A DNA stretch of 64,000 nucleotides from Marinobacterium sedimentorum (GTDB taxonomy: Bacteria > Pseudomonadota > Gammaproteobacteria > Pseudomonadales > Balneatricaceae), in the NCBI RefSeq assembly GCF_024267675.1, contig NZ_JALDYX010000002.1, forward strand, positions 186,001-250,000. The letters are read 5' to 3'. Made by a program: the position numbers and the translations under genes. The notes beneath the pieces were generated by a model. The model made no database searches. It was given only the letters and a program-made list of their open reading frames with translations, and was not told the DNA's origin. Positions 43,736-53,038 of the stretch are shown piece by piece (positions within the stretch are counted from its first letter, which is position 1; every line of letters starts with the position of its first letter).

Positions 43736-43751
43736 TTACGTTTACGTAAAC
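43736..43751. promoter_or_regulatory. Perfect palindromic operator before the acyl-CoA synthetase gene
   Basis: TTTACGT-TT-ACGTAAA, about 110 bases upstream of the synthetase start at 43860 and 48 bases from the other TetR-side palindrome. Confidence 0.78.
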
Positions 43752-43859
43752 ATGATGGTATTACTAGGGGTATTCCCTTATTTCGTGTTTCTTATGCGAG
43801 CCTCTGGCAAGGCTCGATATGAACTGGCCTGACAACATTAATAAGCGAGGCAGGGCACC

Positions 43860-45503
43860 ATGAGCATTCAAGCGTATGCAGCATTCAGCGAAGGCTTTAC
43901 GCCGGCACAGGTGGAAACGCACCTGATCGGCGATCTGGCAACGGGTTTCAATGTGTGTGAGGAGATCTGCGACCGCTGGGTTGAGGGTGATCGAATCGGC
44001 CTTTACTACGAAGGTGCAGAGCGGCCCGCGAGCGAACACAGCTTTGCTGAACTGCGGGACAAGGCGGCGCGTTTTGCCAACTATCTCAGCGCCCAGGGCA
44101 TCGGCAAGGGTGATCGGGTAGCCGGTTTGCTGCCCCGTACGCCCGAATTGCTGGTGGTTATTCTGGGGACTCTGCGGGCCGGTGCCGTCTATCAGCCCCT
44201 GTTTACTGCCTTTGGTTCCGGCGCCATCGAGTATCGTCTGGAGCGCGCCGGCACCCGCCTGGTAGTGACCGATGCTGCCAATCGAAGCAAGCTCGATAGC
44301 CTAAAAGCCTGCCCGCCGATTCTGCTGGTCGGGCGCGAAAATGCGGCGGCTGAGTATGCGGCTGATGCGGACTTTGCCACTGAACTGGCCGCCCAATCGG
44401 ACAGCTTTGAGCCGGTGCGTATCGGCGCCGATGATCCCTTTCTGCAGATGTTTACCTCAGGCACCGTGGGCAAGGCCAAGGGTGTAGCGGTGCCGGCCCG
44501 GGCGTTGCTGTCCTTCTATGTCTATATGCGCCATGCCGTGGGTCTTGAGCCACAGGATCGTTACTGGAACGTGGCGGATCCGGGCTGGGCCTATGGTCTG
44601 TACTACGCGGTGGTTGGCCCTCTGCTGCTGGGCAATGCCACCCATTTCAACGAGAACGGTTTTACCGCCGACAGCACCTACGACATGATCCGCAAGTATC
44701 GCATCACCAACCTGGCGGCGGCGCCCACGGCCTATCGGCTGCTGATGGCCAATGACGATGGCACCGGGGAGGGTCTGGGGCTGCGCCTGGCCAGCAGCGC
44801 CGGCGAGGCGCTGAACCCGGAGGTTATCAGCTGGGTGAAGCGTCGTATGGGCTGCCCGGTGATGGATCACTACGGCCAGACCGAAACCGGCATGACCTGC
44901 TGCAATCATCATAAGCTGGAGCATCAACTGCGGGTCGGTTCCATGGGCTTCTCGATGCCGGGGCATCGTGTTGTCGCACTGGATACGGACTGCAACGAAA
45001 TCGGCGAAGGCGAAATTGGCCAGCTGGCGGTGGATAGATCCCAGTCACCGCTGTTCTTTTTCCAGGGTTATACCTGGGGTGAGAAAGACCCCTTCCACGG
45101 CCGCTATTACCTCACTGGTGATGTCGTGATCAGCCATGGCGATGGCAGCTACTCCTTTACCGGGCGCGATGACGATATCATCTCCACCGCGGGCTACCGC
45201 GTTGGTCCCGCTGATGTCGAGAGCACGCTGCTGGAGCACGCGGCGGTGGCCGAAAGTGCTGTGGTGGGCAAGCCGGATCTGAAACGCGGCTCCATCATCA
45301 AGGCCTATGTGGTGCTCAAGTCCAAGTTTGAGGCAAGCGATGCCCTGGCGGACGAACTCAAACAGCTGGTACGCGCGCGTCTGTCAACCCATGCCTTCCC
45401 CCGTGAAATCGAGTTTATCGAGGCACTGCCCAAGACACCCAGCGGCAAGATCCAGCGTTTTGTACTGCGCAATCAGGCACGGGAAGAGAGCGAGGCGGAT
45501 TAG
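43860..45503 (+). CDS. AMP-binding acyl-CoA synthetase
   Basis: A 547-residue ANL-family ligase. Motifs: P-loop FTSGTVGKAKGVAVP, DHYGQTETGMTC, the hinge GRDDDIISTAGYRVGP and the C-terminal catalytic lysine in TPSGKIQRF. It resembles acetyl/propionyl/medium-chain acyl-CoA synthetases. Divergent from the TetR gene and sharing its operators, it probably activates a short branched acid such as isovalerate for entry into the liu pathway. That substrate is inferred. A hairpin and a thioesterase gene follow. Confidence 0.88.
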   Translation: MSIQAYAAFSEGFTPAQVETHLIGDLATGFNVCEEICDRWVEGDRIGLYYEGAERPASEHSFAELRDKAARFANYLSAQGIGKGDRVAGLLPRTPELLVVILGTLRAGAVYQPLFTAFGSGAIEYRLERAGTRLVVTDAANRSKLDSLKACPPILLVGRENAAAEYAADADFATELAAQSDSFEPVRIGADDPFLQMFTSGTVGKAKGVAVPARALLSFYVYMRHAVGLEPQDRYWNVADPGWAYGLYYAVVGPLLLGNATHFNENGFTADSTYDMIRKYRITNLAAAPTAYRLLMANDDGTGEGLGLRLASSAGEALNPEVISWVKRRMGCPVMDHYGQTETGMTCCNHHKLEHQLRVGSMGFSMPGHRVVALDTDCNEIGEGEIGQLAVDRSQSPLFFFQGYTWGEKDPFHGRYYLTGDVVISHGDGSYSFTGRDDDIISTAGYRVGPADVESTLLEHAAVAESAVVGKPDLKRGSIIKAYVVLKSKFEASDALADELKQLVRARLSTHAFPREIEFIEALPKTPSGKIQRFVLRNQAREESEAD

Positions 45504-45526
45504 CTCTCACCTGGTACGCAACCCTG

Positions 45527-45551
45527 TCAGCGGCGCCCTGGGCGCCGCTGA
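45527..45551 (+). promoter_or_regulatory. Stable hairpin between synthetase and thioesterase genes
   Basis: TCAGCGGCGCC and GGCGCCGCTGA form a perfect 11-base-pair stem with a three-base loop, 30 bases before the thioesterase start. There is no T tract; it may attenuate or stabilise the transcript inside the operon. Confidence 0.45.
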
Positions 45552-45580
45552 TGCATGTCAAACCAACAAGGAATGAATCC

Positions 45581-46009
45581 ATGCCCGTACTGGATTTGAA
45601 GCAGTTGAATCAGTTTCTCGCCGAGCATTTCCCCCAGGGCGATCAATACGGCCTGCTGGAGTCGGTGGGGCGGGGTTCGGCGGTGATGCGCCTGGCGGTG
45701 TCGGAGCAGCATCTGCGCCCCGGCGGTTCGGTGTCGGGGCCGGCCATGATGGCACTGGCCGATGTTGCGGTCTATGCGGCCCTGCTGACCCGCATTGGCC
45801 CGGTGGCGCTAGCCGTGACCAGCAATCTGAATATCAATTTTCTGCACAAACCCCTGGCGGATGCGGATCTGATTGCCGATGCCCGCATGCTCAAGGTGGG
45901 CCGAATGCTGGCGGTGGGTGAGGTGTATCTGTATTCCGGTAAAGCGGCGGCGGCAGAGGGGTCTAACCCGGTTGCCCACGCGAGCCTGACCTATGCCATT
46001 CCGCAGTGA
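45581..46009 (+). CDS. PaaI-type hotdog thioesterase
   Basis: A 142-residue single hotdog-fold domain with the PGGSVSGPAMMALADVAVYAALLTRIG segment typical of the PaaI/4-hydroxybenzoyl-CoA thioesterase group. AAGGA lies at 45568-45572 before the ATG. It hydrolyses acyl- or aryl-CoA esters; in this operon it may relieve CoA trapping by the synthetase. Sixteen bases separate it from the next gene. Confidence 0.87.
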   Translation: MPVLDLKQLNQFLAEHFPQGDQYGLLESVGRGSAVMRLAVSEQHLRPGGSVSGPAMMALADVAVYAALLTRIGPVALAVTSNLNINFLHKPLADADLIADARMLKVGRMLAVGEVYLYSGKAAAAEGSNPVAHASLTYAIPQ

Positions 46010-46025
46010 TCTGGAGGGATGACCC

Positions 46026-46826
46026 ATGAGCATTGAATGGAAAACCGTTGAGCTGGTGCTGGAGCCGGATGTTCGTATCCGCGCGCTGCACGGCCGCCAT
46101 GCCGATGCGAAAGCGCAGCGTCCAACCCTGGTGCTGCTGCACGAAGCCCTGGGCTGTATCCCCATGTGGAAAGAGGTGCCGCAGCGGCTGATGGCGCTGA
46201 CCGGCGCTGATGTCTTTGTTTACGAACGCAGGGGTTATGGCGGCTCCAGCCCGATTACGCTGCCGCGCCCGGATGACTATCTGGAGCAGGAGGGCCGTGA
46301 CTGGCTGCCCCGGATACTGGACAGCGCCGGCATATCCGGCCCGCTGATTCTGGTGGGGCACAGCGATGGTGGTTCCATCGCATTGGTCGGTGCTGCGGTA
46401 CTGGGCGCGCGGGTGACCGGGTTGGTGACCATGGCGGCGCATATCTATATTGACCATCTGACCCTGTCCGGGATCAGCGCGACTGTGGCGCGTTACCGGG
46501 AGCCCGGCAGTGACCTGCCGGAGCGTCTGGCCCGCTATCACGGCGAGCGTACCGATCTGCTGTTCCGGGCCTGGCATGAAACCTGGGCCCGGCCGGCCTA
46601 TACCACTTTCAATCTCGGTCCCTGGCTCAGTGATATCCGCTGTCCGGCGCTGATCATGCAGGGTGAGGACGATCAGTATGGCGTGCCGGAGCAGGTGAGC
46701 GATATCTGTGTCGGCATAGGGCCTAGGGCGCAGTCGCTGCTGATACGTGATTGCGGCCATATCCCGCACCTGGAAGCGCCGGCTGTCACTCTGCCGGCGA
46801 TTGCCGACTTCATGGCGCGTCTGTAA
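46026..46826 (+). CDS. Alpha/beta-fold hydrolase
   Basis: A 266-residue hydrolase. The nucleophile elbow is GHSDGG (Ser near residue 115), the oxyanion region is LLHEALG, and the catalytic histidine is likely in RDCGHIPHLEAP. It resembles ester/enol-lactone hydrolases of the MhpC group. It is third in the operon with the acyl-CoA synthetase and thioesterase. Substrate unknown. Confidence 0.88.
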   Translation: MSIEWKTVELVLEPDVRIRALHGRHADAKAQRPTLVLLHEALGCIPMWKEVPQRLMALTGADVFVYERRGYGGSSPITLPRPDDYLEQEGRDWLPRILDSAGISGPLILVGHSDGGSIALVGAAVLGARVTGLVTMAAHIYIDHLTLSGISATVARYREPGSDLPERLARYHGERTDLLFRAWHETWARPAYTTFNLGPWLSDIRCPALIMQGEDDQYGVPEQVSDICVGIGPRAQSLLIRDCGHIPHLEAPAVTLPAIADFMARL

Positions 46827-46900
46827 GAGTCACATTGAGCACTCCGGCTTAAGCTTAAAGCTTTGCTTGCCCGATCTGGACAAGCGCCCAGATTGGCGGT

Positions 46901-47518
46901 CTAGGCTGAAAGTCCCAGCTGTGCTGCCTGGGTCACCAGCACCGGCAGGCTGCTGGCCTCCATTTTGCTCATCACCCGGGCGCGGTGAACTTCCACGGTT
47001 TTCGGGCTTATGCCCAGATCCTCGGCGATTTCGCGGTTGGCACGGCCGGCGACGACCAGCGCCATCACTTCCTTTTCCCGCCGGCTGAGGCTGTCGTAGC
47101 GGCCACGAGCATGGGCCTGTTGTTGCTTTTGCTGCTGCAGTTCGCAGGCCTGGCGCAGGCCCAGGTCAACCCGGTGCAGCAACAGGGCGTCGTCAAAGGG
47201 TTTCTCCAGAAAATCCATGGCGCCGTTCTTGATGGCGGTTACCGCCATGGGAATATCACCGTGGCCACTGAGCACAATGATAGGTAGCTCAATGCCCTTT
47301 TCCAGCAGCATCTGTTGCAGCGCCAGGCCGTTGATTTCCGGCATGCGCACATCCAGCAGCATGCAGCCGGGGCTGCCATCGTAGCCATCGAGAAAGGCCT
47401 GGGCACCATTGAAACTGGTAACCCTAAGGCCGTCTGACTCAAGCAGCCACTGCATGGAGGCGCGGAAATCATCGTCGTCATCGACGATAAAAACCGTCCC
47501 GTCCGGTGGAGTCTTCAT
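46901..47518 (-). CDS. FixJ/NarL-type response regulator
   Basis: A 205-residue two-domain regulator: receiver with the acidic cluster VDDDDDF (about residues 12-18), phosphoacceptor Asp56 in LLDVRMPE and the lysine in FLEKPFDD; and a LuxR-type helix-turn-helix (LSRREKEVMALVVAGRANREIAEDLGISPKTVEVHRARVMSKM). It closely follows the FixJ/TodT pattern. It is 66 bases downstream of the PAS histidine kinase gene and is its obvious partner. The target genes are not evident. Confidence 0.92.
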   Translation of the reverse strand: MKTPPDGTVFIVDDDDDFRASMQWLLESDGLRVTSFNGAQAFLDGYDGSPGCMLLDVRMPEINGLALQQMLLEKGIELPIIVLSGHGDIPMAVTAIKNGAMDFLEKPFDDALLLHRVDLGLRQACELQQQKQQQAHARGRYDSLSRREKEVMALVVAGRANREIAEDLGISPKTVEVHRARVMSKMEASSLPVLVTQAAQLGLSA

Positions 47519-47584
47519 AGCTCATCCTGAATAGTTGAATAGATATAGATAGAGTAGGGCGTGCCCTTGTGTGTGCTCATGGGG

Positions 47585-49138
47585 TCAGGGCCATTGATCC
47601 TGATGCCGGCTGACGGGCAGCCGGAACTTGAACACAGTGCCGCTGTGGCCATCGCTCTGGGCCCACAGCTGGCCGCCATGGCTTTCGATAATAGTTCTGG
47701 ATATGGCCAGCCCCATGCCAAGCCCGCTGGGCTTGGAGGTAAAAAAGGCATCGAACAGCTGACTCAGCGCTGCGGCTCCCACGCCTTTGGCGCAGTCGGT
47801 GATCGCCACCTCTATATAGCTCTGATCGCAGCGGCTACTAATGTTAACCGTTCGTTGTGCCAGCTCACAATCGCCGTAAGCCTCGATGGCGTTGCGTATG
47901 AGGTTGAGCAGCACCTGTTCGATCTGAATACGGTCGGCGGTAAGACTTGGGTCCTCGGGGTCAAGGTCAAAGATGAATTCGATGCTGTTGTCGCTGGCTT
48001 CCTGGCGCAGAAAGCCGGCCACATCCTGGCAGCTGTCGTTGATGGAAAATTCGACACGCTGGTATTCGGTGCGTTTTACATAGCTGCGAATGCGCTTGAT
48101 GATCTCGGCGGCGCGCTTGGCCTGGTCGCCGATCAGCTGCATGGCGTGCAATGCCTGCGCAAGGCTCAGGTCCTTGCCGTCTTCTGCCCGGCGCAGCGTG
48201 CCGCGACAGTAGTTGAGGATGGCGGCCAGCGGCTGGTTGATTTCATGGGCGAGCCCCGTGGCCATTTCCCCGACCGACAGCAGACGCGACATATGGGCCA
48301 GCTCCAGCTGCTGGCGCCGTGCGGCGTCTTCGGCCCTGCGCTTGAGGGTGATATCGCGGCCAATGATGGAGTAGTACTCCACCCGGCGGTTTTCCACATG
48401 GTTGCGGTGGGCGATGATCTCGCGAATTTCGGCGATGCGAGAATCCTTGCCCGCGGGTAGCTGCAGCGCAATGCTGCCATACCAGCAGCCGTGCTGGGCT
48501 GCGTGCTCGAGGCCTGCAAGCAGCAGGGTGCTGTAGCTGTGGGCATCGACGAGTTCACGCAGATTGAGTGCGATGGTGCCGTCCGGGCCGCTGCCAAGGG
48601 TGCTGGAGGCGGCCTCGTTCAGGTAGGTCAGCTGCAGTGTGTCGGGGCTGCAGAACATGATCATGTCGGAACTGGATTCCACTACCCGCGCCAGGCGGCG
48701 GGTGGCGCGCTGGGCCTGTTCGCGCTGGGTGACATCGCGGGACACGCAGATGATTTCAATCGGCTCGCCACTGTCATCGCGGATGGTGCGACTGGTGGTT
48801 TCGAGCCAGACATAGTGACCTTCCCTGTGGCGATAACGGTACACGTTGGTGTAGAGGCCACGGCGATAACTCACCGATTCAGCCCGGGTTATCAGGTTGT
48901 CGGCGTCATCCGGGTGGAACAGATCGTAGCCCGGTGTACCGATAATCTCGCTGGGTTTGTAGCCCAGCAGCCGCTCAACCGCGGGGCTGACATCGACATA
49001 GGTCCACTCTGGGCTGGGCGTATGGCGTGAAATCATGTCGGTGGACTGTTCTGCCAGCAGCCGATAACGCTGCGCCTCGCGGCGGGATTCATCGAGTTCT
49101 GCGAGCAGTTTTTCGTGTTGTGCGGCGGTCAGGGTCAT
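47585..49138 (-). CDS. PAS-domain sensor histidine kinase (FixL-like)
   Basis: A 517-residue soluble kinase without membrane segments. It has two PAS domains (about residues 25-140 and 148-266), a dimerisation domain with the phosphorylated His298 in GLAHEINQPLAAI, and an ATPase domain with the N box (NLIRNAIEA) and a G2-type FFTSKPSGLGMGL. The G1 box is unusual (TDCAKGVG in place of the usual DNGxG-type box). The PAS domains lack an obvious FixL-type heme-binding histidine pattern, so the signal is unknown. It forms an operon with the response regulator downstream. Confidence 0.9.
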   Translation of the reverse strand: MTLTAAQHEKLLAELDESRREAQRYRLLAEQSTDMISRHTPSPEWTYVDVSPAVERLLGYKPSEIIGTPGYDLFHPDDADNLITRAESVSYRRGLYTNVYRYRHREGHYVWLETTSRTIRDDSGEPIEIICVSRDVTQREQAQRATRRLARVVESSSDMIMFCSPDTLQLTYLNEAASSTLGSGPDGTIALNLRELVDAHSYSTLLLAGLEHAAQHGCWYGSIALQLPAGKDSRIAEIREIIAHRNHVENRRVEYYSIIGRDITLKRRAEDAARRQQLELAHMSRLLSVGEMATGLAHEINQPLAAILNYCRGTLRRAEDGKDLSLAQALHAMQLIGDQAKRAAEIIKRIRSYVKRTEYQRVEFSINDSCQDVAGFLRQEASDNSIEFIFDLDPEDPSLTADRIQIEQVLLNLIRNAIEAYGDCELAQRTVNISSRCDQSYIEVAITDCAKGVGAAALSQLFDAFFTSKPSGLGMGLAISRTIIESHGGQLWAQSDGHSGTVFKFRLPVSRHQDQWP

Positions 49139-49417
49139 GGCGGTTTCTGTCGGAACAAGATACGGCAGCTGGAGACCCCAGTGTACCCAAAGCCTTAGGG
49201 GAATACCCTAGGAAACTGCTCCTGGTGGCCCGCTGAACGGGCTGCTCACGTGCCTGAACTATGCTTGATAGTGTCCGTAATGGCTGCAAAGGCGTGCCGC
49301 GGGCAGAGGAGTCAGATTATGGGTGACCGGCTTTTTGAAGCTTGCAGGGATAGGGTTGAGTCTTGTGTTTCCGGTCAGGGTGCGGCGCCATAATGAACCG
49401 CCGCCCGATGAGGCGTC

Positions 49418-52400
49418 ATGCACTGTGAGCATTGCGGGTACGACAATCAGGCCAATGCGAGTCACTGTGGCAGCTGCGGCGGCGCGCTGCTCAAAACCTG
49501 CTTGAGCTGCGGTCAGCGGCTGCGCCCTGAGGCGCGGTTTTGCGACAGCTGCGGTAGCCCTCTGGAGGCCGGCGCTGGCGCAGCTGCCGCGCCCATTCAG
49601 TACACCCCGGCGCACCTGGCTGAACGTATCCTCGCCGAACAGGCACTGCTGGCAGCCCGCGGCGCAGCTGGTGGCGAACGCAAGATCGTCACTGCACTCT
49701 TTGCCGATATGGCAGGCTCAACCGCGCTGGTGGCCGATCTTGATCCGGAAGATGCCCGCCGTCTGATAGACCCGGTATTGTCGCTGATGATGGAGGCGGT
49801 GCATCACTACGAGGGTTATGTTGCCAAATCCCTGGGCGATGGCATCCTGGCATTGTTCGGTGCGCCCATCAGCCATGAAGATCACCCCCAGCGTGCGCTC
49901 TACGCCGCACTGCGCATGCAGCAGGCCATGCGACTGTATGCCGATGGGGTTCAGCGTATGCAGGGTATCGGGCTGCAGATCCGCGTCGGCGTCAACACCG
50001 GCGAGGTGGTGGTGCGGGCGGTGAGGACCGAGGATTTGCAGGTCGATTACGACCCCGTGGGACCTTCGATAAATCTGGCGTCGCGCATGGAAACGCTGGC
50101 GGCCCCCGGCAGCATCGTCGTCAGCGCGGCGACCCACCGCCTGGTGCGGGGCTATTTCGAGTTTCGCGATCTCGGTGCTACGGCGGTCAAGGGGCTTAAC
50201 GCACCGGTGAACGCCTACGAAGTACTGGGTAACGGGCCCCTGCGAACGCGGTTGCAGGTCGCGGCGCGCCGGGGCCTGGCTCGCTTTGTTGGCCGCCGGC
50301 CGGAGTTGGCCAGGCTCGAGCGGGCGTTCGGCCGGGTGCAGGCCGGGCGGGGCCAGGTCGTGACTGTGATGGGCGAGCCCGGTGTCGGCAAGTCGCGGCT
50401 CTTGCTGGAGTTCAAGCAACGGGTACAGGCGCGCGGCCGGGTGCTGGAAACCTTCTCGGTGTCTCACGGCAAGGCCTTCGCTTTTTTGCCGCTAATCGAG
50501 CTGCTGAAGCAGTATCTGCAGATCAGTCCGCAGGACGACAATCGCCTGCAGCTCCGTCAGTTGAGTGACAGACTGAGGGCGCTGGATCCGGCGCTGGAGG
50601 ACTGCCTGCCCTACCTCTCCTACCTGCTGGGTATGGCCGAACCGGACGCGACGCTGGCGCAGATGGACGCCAAGCTCAGGCGTCAGCGCACGCTGGAGGC
50701 GATCCACCGGCTGCTGATACGCGAAAGCCGCAACGGCCCTCTGGTGCTGATTTTCGAAGACCTGCAGTGGCTGGACAGCGAAACCGAGGGGTTTCTCAAT
50801 GCGCTGGTGGATAGCCTTGATGGCGCCGCCATCCTGCTGTTGATGAACTACCGGCCGGAGTACCGCCATCACTGGGACGGGCGCAGTAACTATAGCGGGG
50901 TACGGCTGCAGCCCCTGGGGCCGTCCGAGTCCGAGGCGCTGCTGGAAACCCTGCTCGGCAAGGATGTTTCGCTGCTACCCCTGAAACCGCTGATCCGAGG
51001 CCAGGCCCAGGGCAATCCCTTTTTTATCGAGGAGCTGGTACAGACGCTCGTCGAAGAACGGGTGCTCGGCGGCGATCTGGGGCATTACCGTCTCGAGCGG
51101 GAGCTGGATAGCCTGCAGATACCGACCACGGTACAGGGCGTGCTCTGTGCCCGCATGGACAGGCTCGATGGCGGGGAGAAGGCGCTCCTGCAGACCCTGG
51201 CGGTGATCGGCAAGGAGTTTCCATGGAGCCTGGTGCGCCAGGTTGTGGCGCTGCCGGAGGATAAGCTGCGTGGCCTGCTGGCGCGGCTGCAGCGCGGCGA
51301 ATTTCTCTACGAGCGCACGGCCTTTCCGGAGATTGATTATACCTTCAAGCATGCCCTGACCCAGGAGGTGGCGTACAACTCCCTGCTTCGGGTGCAGCGC
51401 AGTGAGCTGCATGAGCATATCGGTCGGGCCATCGAAACGCTGTTTGAAGGACGCCTGGAGGCACACTGCAAGGAGCTGGCGCATCATTACAGCCGCAGCG
51501 GCAATATCGACAAGGCGGTTGAGTACCTGCATCGCGCCGGCGGGCAGGCGATGCAGCAGTCATCGGTGGCGGAGGCTGTACGGCACTTCGGTTCGGCGCT
51601 GAAGCTGCTGCGCAACTTGCCGGACAGCAGTGCACGCGACCGCCTGGAGTTCGCCATCCGCCTCGACCTAGGTCCTGCGCTAATCGCTGTTCAGGGCTAT
51701 GCCGCGCCTGAGGTTGGGGAGAGTTACAGCCGGGCGCTGGAGCTGAAAGGTGGCGCGGGTACCGAGCAGCAGTTGTTTCCGGTGCTGCTGGGATTGCGCA
51801 ACTACCACCATGTGCGGGGCCAGATGCAGAGTGGCCGGGACTACGCGCAATGCCTGCTGTCGCTGGCGCAGCGTTCGCAGGACCCATCCCTGTTGCTGGA
51901 GGCGTACCGGGCGCTGGGGTCGAGCTGTTTCAATCAGGGCGAGCCGAAAGAGGCCAGAGCGCATTTCGAGCGGGTGGTCGAGCTGTACGACCGCGGCGCA
52001 CACCAGTCCCATCTGTTCCGCTATGGTTTGGATCCCGGCGTGTTTGCGCTGGGCTATCTGGGCTGGGTACTGGCGTTACTGGGCTATCCCGAATCTGCCC
52101 GCCAGCGTGCCGACGAGGCCCTGACGCTGGCGCAGCAGCTGAATATTCCCTACGTAACCACCTACGCTCTGGTGCTCGCGGCTGAGGTCGATGTGCATCA
52201 GCGGCGCGCCGACCGGGCCTGCGAACGCGCTGATGCTGCGGTCGCACTGGCCGGCGAATACGGTTATCCCTTCTGGGGAAGCTGGGCGGCTGTGCTGCTG
52301 GGAGCGGGCCTGTGTCAGGGCGGGCATAGCGATGACGGCATCGCCCGAATGGAGGCGGGGCTGGTGTCTTTCCGTGCAACGGGGGCGGAGCTCTGGTGCC

Positions 52401-52819
52401 CGCATTTTCTGGCGCTGCTGGCCGAAGCCCTGGGTCGGGCCGGCAGGACCGACGCGGCCCTGGAGCGGCTGGCGCAGGCCCGGGACTCGGTGGCGGTGAC
52501 CGGTGAGTGGATGTACCAGGCCGAGCTGCAGCGGCTCGAGGGTGATCTGATGCTGTTGCAGCGCAGTGATGCGGGCAGGGACGGAGATGAGGAGCTGCTG
52601 GCTCAGGCCTGTTTCGAGCGTGCGGTCGAGACAGCGCGCCGCCAGGGCGCCCGGTCGCTGGAACTGCGTGCGGTGCTGAGCCGCAGTCGAGTCTGGCTGC
52701 ATCAGGGGCGCACGGCGGAGGCCCGTGCAGTGCTCGCCAGGATCTGCGCCAGCCTGGGCGACGGTCGTGACGGTGACCTCGATGTCGCCCTGGCATTGCT
52801 CGAAAAGCTGTCGCCCTGA
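49418..52819 (+). CDS. Class III nucleotide cyclase / AAA ATPase / TPR protein with double zinc ribbon
   Basis: A 1133-residue multidomain protein. It opens with two zinc ribbons (Cys3, 6, 17, 20 and Cys28, 31, 42, 45). A class III adenylate/guanylate cyclase domain follows (about 85-255; ALFADMAGSTAL and SLGDGILALFGAP supply the metal aspartates). Next is an ORC/AAA-type ATPase (Walker A GEPGVGKS near residue 323; Walker B LVLIFEDLQWLD), then a long TPR-like helical region to the end. This is the layout of the large STAND-like signalling proteins found in many bacteria; whether the cyclase is active is not known. The short Fis-type gene ends base-to-base with it on the other strand. Confidence 0.9.
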   Translation: MHCEHCGYDNQANASHCGSCGGALLKTCLSCGQRLRPEARFCDSCGSPLEAGAGAAAAPIQYTPAHLAERILAEQALLAARGAAGGERKIVTALFADMAGSTALVADLDPEDARRLIDPVLSLMMEAVHHYEGYVAKSLGDGILALFGAPISHEDHPQRALYAALRMQQAMRLYADGVQRMQGIGLQIRVGVNTGEVVVRAVRTEDLQVDYDPVGPSINLASRMETLAAPGSIVVSAATHRLVRGYFEFRDLGATAVKGLNAPVNAYEVLGNGPLRTRLQVAARRGLARFVGRRPELARLERAFGRVQAGRGQVVTVMGEPGVGKSRLLLEFKQRVQARGRVLETFSVSHGKAFAFLPLIELLKQYLQISPQDDNRLQLRQLSDRLRALDPALEDCLPYLSYLLGMAEPDATLAQMDAKLRRQRTLEAIHRLLIRESRNGPLVLIFEDLQWLDSETEGFLNALVDSLDGAAILLLMNYRPEYRHHWDGRSNYSGVRLQPLGPSESEALLETLLGKDVSLLPLKPLIRGQAQGNPFFIEELVQTLVEERVLGGDLGHYRLERELDSLQIPTTVQGVLCARMDRLDGGEKALLQTLAVIGKEFPWSLVRQVVALPEDKLRGLLARLQRGEFLYERTAFPEIDYTFKHALTQEVAYNSLLRVQRSELHEHIGRAIETLFEGRLEAHCKELAHHYSRSGNIDKAVEYLHRAGGQAMQQSSVAEAVRHFGSALKLLRNLPDSSARDRLEFAIRLDLGPALIAVQGYAAPEVGESYSRALELKGGAGTEQQLFPVLLGLRNYHHVRGQMQSGRDYAQCLLSLAQRSQDPSLLLEAYRALGSSCFNQGEPKEARAHFERVVELYDRGAHQSHLFRYGLDPGVFALGYLGWVLALLGYPESARQRADEALTLAQQLNIPYVTTYALVLAAEVDVHQRRADRACERADAAVALAGEYGYPFWGSWAAVLLGAGLCQGGHSDDGIARMEAGLVSFRATGAELWCPHFLALLAEALGRAGRTDAALERLAQARDSVAVTGEWMYQAELQRLEGDLMLLQRSDAGRDGDEELLAQACFERAVETARRQGARSLELRAVLSRSRVWLHQGRTAEARAVLARICASLGDGRDGDLDVALALLEKLSP

Positions 52820-53038
52820 TTATTCCGTTTGGTGCTTTTTCAGTTTGTAGGCCAGTTGCGGCCGTGTCATGCCCAGAAGGCGGGCGGCCCGGGCGACATT
52901 GTTGTCCGCCTTGGTCATGGCGCTTAGGATCAGCCGGGTTTCAAGCTGTTCCAGGCTGACTTCATGCTTGATGGCCTGGTCACACAGGGCCTGTATGGAC
53001 GTGGCGGCGGCCGCTGCATCAATAGTCGCGCTGTCCAT
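52820..53038 (-). CDS. Stand-alone Fis-type helix-turn-helix protein
   Basis: A 72-residue protein whose C-terminal 45 residues (LETRLILSAMTKADNNVARAARLLGMTRPQLAYKLKK) match the DNA-binding domain of sigma-54 activators such as NtrC. No AAA+ domain precedes it, so it is either a Fis-like small regulator or a leftover of a larger activator. It ends at base 52820, directly next to the cyclase stop at 52819, so the transcripts must converge and overlap. Confidence 0.75.
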   Translation of the reverse strand: MDSATIDAAAAATSIQALCDQAIKHEVSLEQLETRLILSAMTKADNNVARAARLLGMTRPQLAYKLKKHQTE

